Of a DNA stretch of 59,206 bases, positions 36,301 to 44,488 are shown in pieces. The number at the start of each line of letters is the position of its first letter. The first letter of the stretch is position 1. The notes below the pieces were generated by a model that was not told the origin of the DNA, searched no databases, and saw only the letters and a program-made list of their open reading frames with translations. The stretch comes from Paracoccaceae bacterium (GTDB taxonomy: Bacteria > Pseudomonadota > Alphaproteobacteria > Rhodobacterales > Rhodobacteraceae): NCBI GenBank assembly GCA_028874915.1, contig JAPPHA010000013.1, positions 1 through 59,206 of the forward strand, given 5' to 3'. Made by a program: the position numbers and the translations under genes.

Positions 36301-36686
36301 AATCCGAGCGACAGCGAACCGCCGGCGGCAAGATGGGGCGAGAGCACGACCCCCGCGGCCCAGATCTGGACAAGGACAATTCGCCAGCGGCGACGGGAGT
36401 CCAGGGGACGGCGTGGGCCGGCGAGCTTCGGAATTGCGGCCGCCGGCAAGAGCGAAAGGACCAGCGGTTCGATCCAGTGCGCGGGCCAGACCGCCCAGTG
36501 CACAAGCCCGGTCCGGGCCGCGGCGGGCGCGGCCACGAGAACGAGGGCGGAAACCCCGAGGCGGACAGTCATTTCCGGGAGGTTCCGCAGCCCGGAGGCC
36601 GTGCGGGCCCGAACAAGGCCGACCATTGAATCCCGGAGTGCTTCCCGGATGCGGAGCGGCCTCAGGGTCCCGGCCTCCTCGGCCAT
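33348..36686 (-). CDS. VirD4/TraG-type coupling protein with long tail
   Basis: 1,112 residues from MAEEAGTLRPLRI; the open frame extends upstream into the peptidase gene without support. Two or three N-terminal membrane helices (SALVLVAAPAAA; LVLSLLPAAAI; LAAGIGVAILAY) are followed by the ATPase: SLVFSGSGSFKTAG (Walker A, around residues 265-272), PLIVIDPKGEIYRL and RLFIIDEARALRRMD (Walker B, near 565). This is the type IV coupling protein that brings the relaxase-DNA complex to the secretion channel. After residue about 780 the protein turns into roughly 345 residues of low-complexity Pro/Ser/Asp/Gly sequence, much longer than in typical relatives, ending in a short folded-looking stretch (VDAPDLWSIVFIPDDRN). 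Confidence 0.9.
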   Translation of the reverse strand: MAEEAGTLRPLRIREALRDSMVGLVRARTASGLRNLPEMTVRLGVSALVLVAAPAAARTGLVHWAVWPAHWIEPLVLSLLPAAAIPKLAGPRRPLDSRRRWRIVLVQIWAAGVVLSPHLAAGGSLSLGFNLRSLFTGAELLMTGGIDLSAYETTRLATSALAAGIGVAILAYQSMAALQWLGDRLADRAPAKPARTLSDAAWAGRDDVRRRFATTGGIILGEQTEPRPRGQGEFDPADRKTWRRQGQGSLIALDPARGNGHSLVFSGSGSFKTAGIVIPNALTFDGPLIVIDPKGEIYRLTAGVRRARGRKPWLITAESGLDPFKLLTTLSPNDGTVFSDIAGFMVTTTGEDRSDAAAFFHKKALRTLTSLFGHLHHEGTHPNIPAAANRLLAGSPGIIRAEFLAAAERYGARAAAIRAAGSRRAPSPGKGGRRTRDTGANRQDRRGSGREPGPVPDFDFITVGLSELAHTEDRQFSSIVATVANSLEWAGQAATRGYLVSPAQDGRDLLDRVLDPDTDIYVQIPTAVAEKAPEIPRTLIGSLVRAIRDSTPISDPEADPVHRLFIIDEARALRRMDFLAAVRDEARAYGVHLMQIFQSWQQLLECYGPHGAGAWENSVDAMVIGPVQNAVQAQALSRMIGRKTVTTASESRQRSHQLFMPFSGSAGSSESTQLRETELIQPSELRQLPPEAAIILATGTAPILASKAIWFTRDDMTRIVDAARRPVSALKSPGSRPPPSPSVIPSLAASGDAPDTKTERNTADARKGPKDPIRVPDSRRDNGGATDSGHEDRGLDRGAASAPGRDGVRSDRPSNVADAENTRERPAPARNCKDAEPSHAERSRTAGSETTTGRSDESASDSNPVAPPPQDTHAVSGSEPDPDPVESQKAGHLVPGPDGPDVDESRLTPSQPGSPNSDVETADPRDSSATPAPTAVSPGSEQGVAERDAGESSPASGPTHPGTGDIGAGLDDVTDSLPEIPISNGADPAPGDPPIPGDRAAVATREPDSGDLGRFRAAIGRNTVHDILIAKAVDPEPDSIAARALGQPFLRAPAGTTARVIPPGVLGPGVDAPDLWSIVFIPDDRNGPIHRILLDDTGRITGTAGPYRRGSG

Positions 36687-36792
36687 CGTGAGTGGCCCGG
36701 ACGTGGCGGTTCCGCGAGTGACGCAGGCAGCATCGGTCCCGGTTCTCGAATCCTGGGTGCGCTCCCGTGCGATGGATGTCGAAGCCCTGCCA

Positions 36793-37260
36793 TTACGGGA
36801 ATCCCGCGAAAGGCAGAGCGTCGCCGAGGAGGAAAGTGGTGGCCGCAGCCAGGACCGCGGGCGGGGCGAGCGGGAAGCGGCTCCGGAAAACCGGCCGTCT
36901 GCGACGGATCGCAAAGACCGTGGCGGTGGCGGTTCCGGCCGTTGCCAGGATCACGGCGAAGAGGGCGAGATTCCCGGCGCCAAGAAACAGGCCGACGGCC
37001 ATCAGCGCCCAGTCTCCGGCGCCCGGCCTCCGGATCCAGCGAGCCCGGACGAGACCCGCCATGGCGAGGGTGACGGCGGCCGAAAGAAAGGTGGCTTCGA
37101 CGAGGGCGCCAGCGCCGCCGTTCCGGATCGTGAGCGCCACGCCGGCTGCGGCCATGACCGCGAGGCTTTCATACTCGATCTCGTAGCGGCGTGCGTCGAC
37201 CCAGGCGACCCGGAGCGCGGCGGCGACGAGAATCGCGTGACCGATGGCAGCGATCATCAT
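36793..37260 (-). CDS. type IV prepilin peptidase (PilU/TadV-like)
   Basis: 155 residues from the ATG overlapping the stop of the preceding gene (ATGA). Hydrophobic throughout, with five or six membrane helices. The two catalytic Asp of the A24 family are in WVDARRYEI near residue 20 and PGAGDWALMAVG near 80. The long cytosolic zinc loop of PilD is absent, as in short peptidases of the CpaA/TadV and PilU types. It should cleave the leaders of the three prepilin-like proteins encoded upstream. Confidence 0.8.
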   Translation of the reverse strand: MMIAAIGHAILVAAALRVAWVDARRYEIEYESLAVMAAAGVALTIRNGGAGALVEATFLSAAVTLAMAGLVRARWIRRPGAGDWALMAVGLFLGAGNLALFAVILATAGTATATVFAIRRRRPVFRSRFPLAPPAVLAAATTFLLGDALPFAGFP

Positions 37261-37940
37261 TCCGGGTCCGGACGGAAGGTCGCGTCGAGCCGCAGGCACC
37301 AGGGCGCCGGCAACACAAGGCGGCAGATGGCCATCGGCGGCCGCATCGCGAAGGCCGCCGGCGGGTCGCGCCGCGCAAAGTTGATCAATTCTTCCTGGAT
37401 GCGGGCGATCTCCGCGAGCGACGAGGCCTTCTCCTCGAGAAGGCTGGCCAGTTCGGGAAATCCCTGCCGATCCTCGGTCCGGTCCGGGTTGGACGGGGGC
37501 GGGCGGCCAGCGGGCACGGAACCGGGGCCCATCGTCCCGAACGCGTCGACCCGCATTGCGTCAATCGGACCGGATCCGGCATCGGAGCCTGTCATGGTCG
37601 GGGCCGAAAAGGGCCGGGGGTCTCCCGCCCCGTCGCCGTCCCCGGAAATCGACCTGGCCCTGGCGACTTCCGGGTCTCCGGGCGATGGCCTGTCCGAACC
37701 GGCAGACGGGCTTTTGCGGCCGGCGCGGTCGGCCCGGACGAACCGGGGGGCCGCAGGCTCCAGTGCAAACGGGTTTTCGGGGCCCGTGTTCGCGGGGACG
37801 CGGCCATCCGCAGAAGGGACGGAGGGAACGGCTCCGGAGTTTCCTGTGTCTCCGGCGGCAGACAGGTCCGTCCCCGCCGCGGGTCCGGCAGCGGTCGTGG
37901 CGATGGCGGTGATGGCGAGTATCACTGGCAGCCGGAGCAT
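37257..37940 (-). CDS. exported protein of pilus operon
   Basis: 227 residues with a signal peptide (LRLPVILAITAIATTAAGP). A long Pro/Gly/Ser/Asp-rich segment follows, then a helical part (FPELASLLEEKASSLAEIAR) and a C-terminus with two Cys (AICRLVLPAPWCLRLD). The start overlaps the minor pilin stop and the end overlaps the peptidase start, so it belongs to the pilus operon. No family recognised. It may be a periplasmic assembly factor. Confidence 0.65.
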   Translation of the reverse strand: MLRLPVILAITAIATTAAGPAAGTDLSAAGDTGNSGAVPSVPSADGRVPANTGPENPFALEPAAPRFVRADRAGRKSPSAGSDRPSPGDPEVARARSISGDGDGAGDPRPFSAPTMTGSDAGSGPIDAMRVDAFGTMGPGSVPAGRPPPSNPDRTEDRQGFPELASLLEEKASSLAEIARIQEELINFARRDPPAAFAMRPPMAICRLVLPAPWCLRLDATFRPDPE

Positions 37941-39064
37941 GACGACGTTGCCAGGGTGTTTGTGATGATGGATCCGGCCCGCAGCGATCCGCGGACGGTG
38001 AGATGGTCGAGCCCGACATCCTCGAGCTTGAGCGTGTCAACGGTCAATGTGTCGTCAACGACGAGCGTGCCAATGTCGCCTGCGCCGGAGACCGCCAGGC
38101 TCGCCGTCGTGGCGGTTTCGATCACAGCCGTGTTCGCGGAGAGGGCGTCCGCGAAGACCGCCGATGCGGTGACCTCGCCCGCTTCGGCGCTGGCGGCCGT
38201 GAGCGCCCCGGTGACGTCCAGCCCGCCGTTGACCGTCAACGTCCCTGCAGTGATGTCGCCCTCGACGGTGAGCGCACCCGAGATCACCGCCTCCCGGGCG
38301 TCGAGGTCTCCCGCCCCGGTGATGTCGTATCCGTTCATCTCGAGCGGCGCCTCCATCCGGTTGAGTTCCGGCCGTCCGGCGACGGCGAAGCGGTGCAGGT
38401 AGGGGGAGACATGCAACCGGTCGGAAACCTGCCGGATGACTCCGAGTTCACCCGTGAAACGCTCGCCTGCCGCCCGGATGATCGGCCGGATCCCGTAGGT
38501 GAAGGCCCAGCCCCGGAGTTCGTCCGGCGCGTGGGGGTCGACCCGCCCGACCAGCCGGGCATTAGCGTCGGGACGGGGGACCCGCCCGACGGCCCGGCCC
38601 GTGGGCGAGTCCGTGAGGAGGACGACATAGAGATTGTCGGCGTCCGGTGCGTGCAGGAATACCCGAACGTCCTGGCGGAGAGGGGTCACCGGAACCGTAG
38701 GCGTCGAGACATCCTTGGCCGCGATCAACTGCGCCCAGCTCCGTTCCACGACCCGGTCGGGATCGGCCCGAACCTGCGGGTGCAGCCTGTGAAACTCCGC
38801 CTCCGCCCACTCCCCGACATCATCGGCCAGCCGTGAAAGCTGCCCGGCCGTCCGCTGAACCGTCTGGCGGTCCATGAACCCCGAGGCCACCCGGGCGCCC
38901 GACGAAAACAGGAGGGCGACGACCACGAGCGCGAGCGTGGTCTCGGCGAGCCCGGCACCGCGGCGACGAAAACCGGCAGTTCGGCCTCGGACGCGTTCCA
39001 GGGCCCGCACCGCGCCGGTTGATGCGGCCGTCCGGGCCGTCCGGGGGGCGGTCAGGGTTCGCAT
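37922..39064 (-). CDS. PilV-like minor pilin with beta-repeat domain
   Basis: 380 residues. The N-terminus is basic and ends RRRG, followed by AGLAETTLALVVVALLF: a type IV prepilin site with Gly at -1 and Glu at +5. The middle has N-terminal pilin and lectin-like segments. From about residue 255 it contains short repeats of the kind ALTVEGDITAGTLTVNG, predicting a beta-solenoid, and ends TSSCSGCQ. In R64-type thin pili PilV is the tip adhesin that selects recipients; here position and architecture fit. The start overlaps the previous gene by 13 bp; a GTG three codons upstream is possible. Confidence 0.7.
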   Translation of the reverse strand: MRTLTAPRTARTAASTGAVRALERVRGRTAGFRRRGAGLAETTLALVVVALLFSSGARVASGFMDRQTVQRTAGQLSRLADDVGEWAEAEFHRLHPQVRADPDRVVERSWAQLIAAKDVSTPTVPVTPLRQDVRVFLHAPDADNLYVVLLTDSPTGRAVGRVPRPDANARLVGRVDPHAPDELRGWAFTYGIRPIIRAAGERFTGELGVIRQVSDRLHVSPYLHRFAVAGRPELNRMEAPLEMNGYDITGAGDLDAREAVISGALTVEGDITAGTLTVNGGLDVTGALTAASAEAGEVTASAVFADALSANTAVIETATTASLAVSGAGDIGTLVVDDTLTVDTLKLEDVGLDHLTVRGSLRAGSIITNTLATSSCSGCQ

Positions 39065-40026
39065 CCGATGCACGCCTGCTTGACGGTGAGCGACCCGGTC
39101 GTCGTCCGGCCGGTGACCCGCACGGACTTGGCCTCGAGGTCGATGACCCGGGATGTTTCGAGGTCGACCATTCCCGCCGCGACCGGAATGAGCGCCCGCG
39201 TGGCGAGTGTCGTCGCGAAGCGGCCCGTCTCGGCCGTGAATTCCGTGGCCGACAGGAACCCGGCTCCCGTGAAGCGGGCGACGCGCAGCCCGGCGCCACC
39301 TGGTGTCGGCAGTCCTCCGGCTGTTCCGACCGAGACCGTTGCGGGCCGTGCGGGGCTGCCGAGCGTTCCGGTGAGCCGGAGGGACGTGGCGGTTGAGCGC
39401 CCCGAGACATCGGCCGCGGTGGCCGCGGCTTCGCGTCGGCCAATTACGCTCCCGGCCCGGCTGGACCGCCAGATGGCACGCGCCGCCGAGAGCTGTCCGA
39501 TCCCGGTGATTCCGACCGATTCCAGATCGGCGTTCATGACCGGGGCCGCCCGCCGGAGACGTTCGGGATACGGCGGGGGCACGGCGTCGAGTGCGAGCTC
39601 AAGGGGTGTCATGATCCGGTCGCGGCCGAGCCACTCACCGAGCCGGGCGCCGAGGACGGGTCGGGCGCGAGGGAGAATGGTCGACCAGTCGAAGACCAGC
39701 CGGTCGGCTGCGCCGCTGACCGTCCTGTAGGTGAAACTGACGTCGCGTCGGAGCGCCAGGTGCGGCAGCCGGCCGGCGGCGACGGGATCGGCGCCCATGA
39801 CCGCCGCGGCTTCGGCTACGGTCCGGATCTGTTCGAACGCGGCGGCAGCGGTCGAATCGGCGCGCTCACGGGCGACGCCCGACGCCAGGCGGTCCAGGAC
39901 GAAAGCAGACACGAGGAGCGCGATGGCGAGACTCGGAAGTGCGAGGCCGCGCCGACGCGTCCGGAGGGATTGCGCCCGCCCGGACCGGCGTGCCGGCATC
40001 CGGTCCGGATTCGGGATCCGCGTCAC
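39052..40026 (-). CDS. second minor pilin-like protein
   Basis: 324 residues. After a basic leader ending RTRRRG comes LALPSLAIALLVSAFVLDRL, a prepilin-like helix, but the residue at +5 is Ser instead of Glu. The C-terminal 60 residues read as short beta repeats (VDLETSRVIDLEAKSVRVTG) and end VKQACIGCEP. Its CxGC end parallels the CSGC end of the neighbouring pilin, which suggests the two proteins are related by duplication or pair through these Cys. It overlaps the next gene, so both are expressed together. Relation to R64 PilV or to pseudopilins is inferred. Confidence 0.6.
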   Translation of the reverse strand: MTRIPNPDRMPARRSGRAQSLRTRRRGLALPSLAIALLVSAFVLDRLASGVARERADSTAAAAFEQIRTVAEAAAVMGADPVAAGRLPHLALRRDVSFTYRTVSGAADRLVFDWSTILPRARPVLGARLGEWLGRDRIMTPLELALDAVPPPYPERLRRAAPVMNADLESVGITGIGQLSAARAIWRSSRAGSVIGRREAAATAADVSGRSTATSLRLTGTLGSPARPATVSVGTAGGLPTPGGAGLRVARFTGAGFLSATEFTAETGRFATTLATRALIPVAAGMVDLETSRVIDLEAKSVRVTGRTTTGSLTVKQACIGCEP

Positions 40027-40082
40027 TGGCGCGTTCTCGAGAGGACGGCGGGTTCGTCGGCAGGTTATTGGCTTCGGAACCC

Positions 40083-40817
40083 TCAGCGAAACGTCAACTC
40101 GACGTCTTCGTCGTCGTCGCAGGCAGCGGTGATGTCGGACAGCGATGCGGGCATCGTGAGGTCGCTCGATCCCACGGCGATCGTGGAAAGCGAGGACTCG
40201 TCGCTGTCCTGGTCGGCGTAGTTCGACACGAGGTCGATGCAGTTGGCCTCCGACATCTCGCCGATGGTGATGGTGAAGGTGTTGCCGTCACCCGCGACCG
40301 TGACGCCTTCTCCGAATGGCGTGACGATGCTGATGGTCGTCCCGCCCTTGTCGTCGGTCGCCGAACGCCGCCCCTTGGAGGGAATCATCTTGGCGGCCTC
40401 AAGCGTGTCGATCAGGCTGGAGGTTCCGTAGGAGGCGCCGTTCCGGTGCAGGTCCGTGACGGCGGCATAGACCTCGTTGACCAGCTGCGTCGTCTGCAGG
40501 CGCTTCTGGCGGTTGTCGACGTTGTTGTAGGCGAGGACGGCGCCGGCGAGGACCACCGCGGCCAGGGTCAGGTAGAGAAGGAAGTCGACCAGGCTGACGC
40601 CGCGTCGGCGGCGAAACCGGGTCCGGACCCGAACCCGAATCCCGGGCCTTTTGCGGACGGGTCCGGGGACCGGATCGGAGGGCGGCGGCGACGCCCCGGG
40701 AGTCCGAGGCGGCCGGTGACCCGGCAGGGATTCGGATACCGGCCCGGGCTCGGGTCCCGGGCGGCGCGGCAGCCCGTCGTCCGGCGGTCCGGCAGGGTTA
40801 CTGGGGTCGTGAGTCAT
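40083..40817 (-). CDS. pilS: major prepilin PilS-like, unusually long leader
   Basis: 244 residues from MTHDPSNPAG with GGGAGA 6 nt upstream; an earlier ATG at 40844 overlaps the pilR stop and is an alternative. Residues 1-73 form a Pro/Arg-rich leader ending FRRRRG, then VSLVDFLLYLTLAAVVLAGA, the hydrophobic pilin helix, with Asp rather than Glu at +5. The mature part (RQKRLQTTQLVNEVYAAVTD) is that of type IVb pilins, with two distant Cys (EANCIDLVSNY; ITAACDDD) forming the D-region loop. Typical type IVb leaders have 13-30 residues, so 73 is remarkable. Confidence 0.75.
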   Translation of the reverse strand: MTHDPSNPAGPPDDGLPRRPGPEPGPVSESLPGHRPPRTPGASPPPSDPVPGPVRKRPGIRVRVRTRFRRRRGVSLVDFLLYLTLAAVVLAGAVLAYNNVDNRQKRLQTTQLVNEVYAAVTDLHRNGASYGTSSLIDTLEAAKMIPSKGRRSATDDKGGTTISIVTPFGEGVTVAGDGNTFTITIGEMSEANCIDLVSNYADQDSDESSLSTIAVGSSDLTMPASLSDITAACDDDEDVELTFR

Positions 40818-40840
40818 GGGGAATCTCCCGGAAACAGTTG

Positions 40841-41872
40841 TCATTGGATGAGGGATGTCATGTTGGCCATGACGCTTGCGGCCGAGCCGATGATCAGTGT
40901 GGCGACCACCATCAGGCCGATCCGCAATACCTTCACCATCGATTCGACCCTTTCCTGGAGCCGTTCGAGCCAGTTGTCGGCGTAACGGCCGTAGCGTGGC
41001 ACCCAGTCCTCCTGTCCGGCATAGGCGCGGAGCACGGCATTCAGTTCCGGGTCCGGAAACCCCTGGCCGGCGGCGATTGCCGCGCTGCCGATGTTGGTCC
41101 GGTCCGCCCAGTCGGCGATGGCAAGGACTCGCGACCGGGAATACGGGGGCAGGGTGCTGGCGAGCGTCAGAAGGAAAGCTCGGTTGATCTCGTGGCCGAC
41201 CCGGGCGTTCTCGATCAGAACGAAGGCGAATGTGGCTCCGGTCCGGAGCCTGTAGAGCGAGAAGGGAGGCCACCTGTCGAGCCAGGCGCGGCCCCAGCCG
41301 CTGTGGTTGCGTTCGACCCATTTCCAGGTGCCCGCCAGCAAGAGGACGGCGGCGACAGTCAGGATGGCGTTGTCGGAAATCCATATCGAGACCGAGGCGA
41401 CCAGCCGGGAGAGCGGGGGCCAGGCTTCGACCGGGGCCAGGGTGGCCATCGTCGGGAACAGGCTTCGCCCGAGCGCGAAGAGAAGCAGGAACACCAGCAG
41501 GAACAGGAAGACCGGCCAAAGCAGGGCCTGGCGAATCGCCCGGGCGATGGCCTCGTCGACGCTGGAGAAACGCGCCGCGGCCCGGAAAATGCTGGCGTCG
41601 GACGCGACGCCGAAGCGGGCAAAGAGCATCGCCTCCGATTCCGGGACGTATGTAGTGACGGTGGCTGCAAATCCGTCCGTCCGGAGGGCCGCCCGAAGCT
41701 TGCCGAGGATGTCCTGAAGTTTGCAGTCCCGGGGCGCGATGATGTCGGCCACGAGCGGCAGCGCCCGGTTGAGCTCCATGCCACTCTCGAGGAGGTCGCT
41801 GGTCATACGCCAGACCCGGGCGCGCACGCTCCGGCGAAAAGCGATGCGGGCAAATGTCCGATCAAGGTCCAG
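40841..41872 (-). CDS. pilR: inner-membrane pilus assembly protein PilR (GspF family)
   Basis: 343 residues if started at CTG 41872, which has CGGAGGA 8 nt upstream. The first ATG or GTG in frame (GTG 41827) would cut off DLDRTFARIAFRRS, which belongs to the conserved N-terminus. The protein has three membrane helices: WPVFLFLLVFLLLFAL, ILTVAAVLLLAG and VLRIGLMVVATLIIGSAASV near the end, with two soluble GspF-type domains. It forms the inner-membrane platform on which the PilQ ATPase acts. It lies 125 bp downstream of pilQ and its stop overlaps the alternative pilS start. Confidence 0.75.
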   Translation of the reverse strand: MDLDRTFARIAFRRSVRARVWRMTSDLLESGMELNRALPLVADIIAPRDCKLQDILGKLRAALRTDGFAATVTTYVPESEAMLFARFGVASDASIFRAAARFSSVDEAIARAIRQALLWPVFLFLLVFLLLFALGRSLFPTMATLAPVEAWPPLSRLVASVSIWISDNAILTVAAVLLLAGTWKWVERNHSGWGRAWLDRWPPFSLYRLRTGATFAFVLIENARVGHEINRAFLLTLASTLPPYSRSRVLAIADWADRTNIGSAAIAAGQGFPDPELNAVLRAYAGQEDWVPRYGRYADNWLERLQERVESMVKVLRIGLMVVATLIIGSAASVMANMTSLIQ

Positions 41873-41997
41873 GGCGTCGGTCCTCCGGATTTCGGGCCGT
41901 TTGGCCTCCCCGGCCGTGATCGAGGTGGATTCTGCGTGTTGACCGCCCGGGAGAATGCGAGTCGAGAGCGATCGGGATCGGTGCCGTCATCGGGGAA

Positions 41998-43581
41998 TCA
42001 CCGGTCAATGCCGTTCATCCAGGCAGAGAACGTCTCGTTCTGGCTGGCCTCGGGCCGGAAAACGTCGCCGCCTTTCTTGCGGGCGTCGGACGGCGCCACG
42101 AGGCCGGCCCCGACCAGGAGGTTGAGTTTGGCCGACAGCGTCAGCCCGCCGAGGCCGCCGGCGTCCTCGCTATCGGTCCAGTGCCGCCAGGCGGCGATGG
42201 CGTCGTTCCGTCGCACGCAGTCGAGGTAGGTTTCGTCGGGGACGATGGTTTCGCCAACGGCGATGAGCCGGCGGTACCCGGCCCAGGCCTCAGCCGCTGC
42301 GCCGTCACCCCGGCCCTGACGGCAACGATCGCAGCCCTCGGGATTCCGGGTCCGGAACGGGTTGTCCGGCCGGGCGATGGCGCAGCGGCAGAGCAGTGGC
42401 ACCAGCGACTGTTTCATCAGGAGCGTGATAGACCCCGGCTTGGCGAGCTCCGTCGGATGAACGCCCATGTCGATCAGCCGGAAGAGGATCGAATTGACGG
42501 ATCCGATATGCAGCGTCGTCCAAACCTGGTGCCCGGTCTCGATGAACTGGATCATCTGGCGGGCGCCCTCGGCGTCGCGCACTTCCGAGACCATGCCGAC
42601 ATGCGGATTGATCCGGACGAAATGCATCAGCGCGGCCCGGTACCGGGCGGTCCGTTCGGCGGCGGTTCCGGCCGACGGAATTGGAATCTGGATGACCCCT
42701 GACGAACGGATACGGGTCTCGACCGGATCCTCGACCGTGACCACGGAGATCTTGCCGTCGAGTTCGGCGGACAGGCGTTCGACGGCCCGGAGAATCGTCG
42801 TAGTCTTGCCGTCGCCCGTTTCGCCGCCGACGATGACCGCACCCTTCATCCTTTCCCGGGCCTGGGCAATGTCGGCCGTGACCAGCGGATCGAAACCAAG
42901 GTCCTCGAGTTGGGCAACATCGGGATTGTCGGCATAGACGATGCGCAACACCATGTGTTCCTGGATGCCCGCATCTCCCTCGTGGAAACCCTTCTGGCCG
43001 CGGATCTTCTGGATCCGGTCCGGCAGGGGAATGCTGTGGCCGGGCGTGATGGAAAACGACTGGAAGACGTGCTGCTGCTTGGTCGTGTGACCGCTGCCCT
43101 CGTCGCGGGCGTCGAACAGGTAGGCGATGACGGCCTGGCCTTCCCCGGCGGAAAGGTCCTCCCGGTAGTCGATCTCGCGGCCCGCGACGGCGATCCGGAC
43201 ATCGGTCCGCCGGGACCTGCGGATGATCTTGAGGTCGCTTGCGTTCATCTCCGCCGCACAGGCGAGGAGCGTTGCCGCGTACCGCCGGAAGGAGGCGCTG
43301 CTGCCTGCGGAAGCCAAGGGATCCGACTCGAAGTAAAGGCTGGCGACCTGTTGCGGCGAGGCCTGCTCAAGGGTCGGAGTGACGCCGAAGACCGAGGCCA
43401 GATGTTCCTGGAGATCGCCGACTTCGGGGTCGAACTGCCGACCCGCCCGGACGACCAGCCTCCCGGATTCGTAGGCCGCACAGATGTCGCGAAGCGGCTC
43501 CGGAATCTCGATCAGCCCGTTCGTCCGGACGGGAAACGGCCGACCCCTGAGAATCGCGGATGTCTGCGAAACACGGACCAT
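41998..43581 (-). CDS. pilQ: pilus assembly ATPase PilQ (GspE/PilB family)
   Basis: 527 residues. I start at MVRVSQTSAIL, preceded by AAAGGG at good spacing; ATG 43608 is an alternative. Walker A is GGETGDGKTTT near residue 259. The downstream region has the Asp and His boxes of secretion ATPases (SVVTVEDPVETRI; GHQVWTTLHIGSV). A later segment LCRCAIARPDNPFRTRN followed by CDRC gives a four-Cys metal-binding module as in PilB/GspE. It powers thin-pilus extension by PilR and PilS. Full-length with no lesions. Confidence 0.85.
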   Translation of the reverse strand: MVRVSQTSAILRGRPFPVRTNGLIEIPEPLRDICAAYESGRLVVRAGRQFDPEVGDLQEHLASVFGVTPTLEQASPQQVASLYFESDPLASAGSSASFRRYAATLLACAAEMNASDLKIIRRSRRTDVRIAVAGREIDYREDLSAGEGQAVIAYLFDARDEGSGHTTKQQHVFQSFSITPGHSIPLPDRIQKIRGQKGFHEGDAGIQEHMVLRIVYADNPDVAQLEDLGFDPLVTADIAQARERMKGAVIVGGETGDGKTTTILRAVERLSAELDGKISVVTVEDPVETRIRSSGVIQIPIPSAGTAAERTARYRAALMHFVRINPHVGMVSEVRDAEGARQMIQFIETGHQVWTTLHIGSVNSILFRLIDMGVHPTELAKPGSITLLMKQSLVPLLCRCAIARPDNPFRTRNPEGCDRCRQGRGDGAAAEAWAGYRRLIAVGETIVPDETYLDCVRRNDAIAAWRHWTDSEDAGGLGGLTLSAKLNLLVGAGLVAPSDARKKGGDVFRPEASQNETFSAWMNGIDR

Positions 43582-43762
43582 ACCTGTCACCCTTTTCTGT
43601 CGCTCCATGTCCCATGAACGCCCTCTGGCCGGATCCGTCTCCGGCATTTGTTGACCCGTCCGGTCGGACTTGCCTGATCCCGGCTCCCTGCATGCACGGG
43701 CCGGATTCCAGCCGGGGCGGGGAACGACCGCCCTGTCGGGTCGTGGCGTGAGATGCGCATTC

Positions 43763-44368
43763 CTAGTCGATCCTGTGTTCCGTCCCGTCCGGCGCCGTCA
43801 CCAGGACATGGCGATCCCCGATGGCTGCGACCCGGATGCCACTCTCGAGACGTTGCCCGTCCCGGACCCGGAGGACTTGCCCGTCCACCCGCAGAACCGC
43901 TCCCGCCGTTCCGTCCGCACGCCGGGTGACGGCCAGGAGTTCGACCGGAAGCGTTCTGCCCGAGACGTCCTGCCCGTCTGATTCGCCGGACGACGAATCA
44001 CCGGGCATCGCGCCCTCAGCTGCAAAAGGGGCCGATTCGGTCGCCGTGGCGGATCGACTGGCGTTTTCGGTATCGGATATGGTGGAAGCGAACAGCTCGC
44101 GGAGTCGGCGATTGTTCTGGTGGATTTCGAGGAGCAGCGTCTGTGATTCGCGGCAGATTCCGAGCACATGGCGTTCGATGGCAAGGAGAGCGAGCGCCTC
44201 TGTCGGCTGGGTCAGGTTGGCGTAGGCTTCCTGCAACACACTGAATGGACAGAGAAAGATTAACTCGCCGCCGTCCTCGGCCGAGGATTGGACCGGGGCC
44301 GGGGCGGCGAGCAGGAGGCCGGCGAGGGCGGCTCCGCGAGAAATTCGAATTCCGGGTCTTGCATTCAC
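43763..44368 (-). CDS. pilP: PilP-like pilus biogenesis protein
   Basis: 201 residues with a signal peptide (GAALAGLLLAAPAPVQSSA). A helical segment follows (LALLAIERHVLGICRESQTL). The C-terminal 60 residues (AGAVLRVDGQVLRVRDGQRL and VAAIGDRHVLVTAPDG) have the beta-rich pattern of PilP proteins, which link inner-membrane pilus parts to the outer-membrane secretin. It is the first gene of the leftward operon. The genes normally preceding it in R64 (pilL, M, N, O) are not here: the neighbouring gene is divergent. Confidence 0.65.
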   Translation of the reverse strand: MNARPGIRISRGAALAGLLLAAPAPVQSSAEDGGELIFLCPFSVLQEAYANLTQPTEALALLAIERHVLGICRESQTLLLEIHQNNRRLRELFASTISDTENASRSATATESAPFAAEGAMPGDSSSGESDGQDVSGRTLPVELLAVTRRADGTAGAVLRVDGQVLRVRDGQRLESGIRVAAIGDRHVLVTAPDGTEHRID

Positions 44369-44488
44369 GGCGGCGGTATGTTCTCTTTTTGTTCTTGTGT
44401 CAATCAGGCGTAATCGACAAGATTGGAGAGTTCATTGGAAGCGACCCCACGCACCGGCCAGATCCTGGCGGAAAGAAGCATTCCGGAG

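Noticed and set aside
36280-37965. 561-codon plus-strand frame
   Set aside because: Antisense to coupling protein, peptidase and exported protein genes, all of which have clear motifs.
37191-38402. 403-codon plus-strand frame
   Set aside because: Antisense shadow of pilus genes; Arg/Gly-rich without domain signal.
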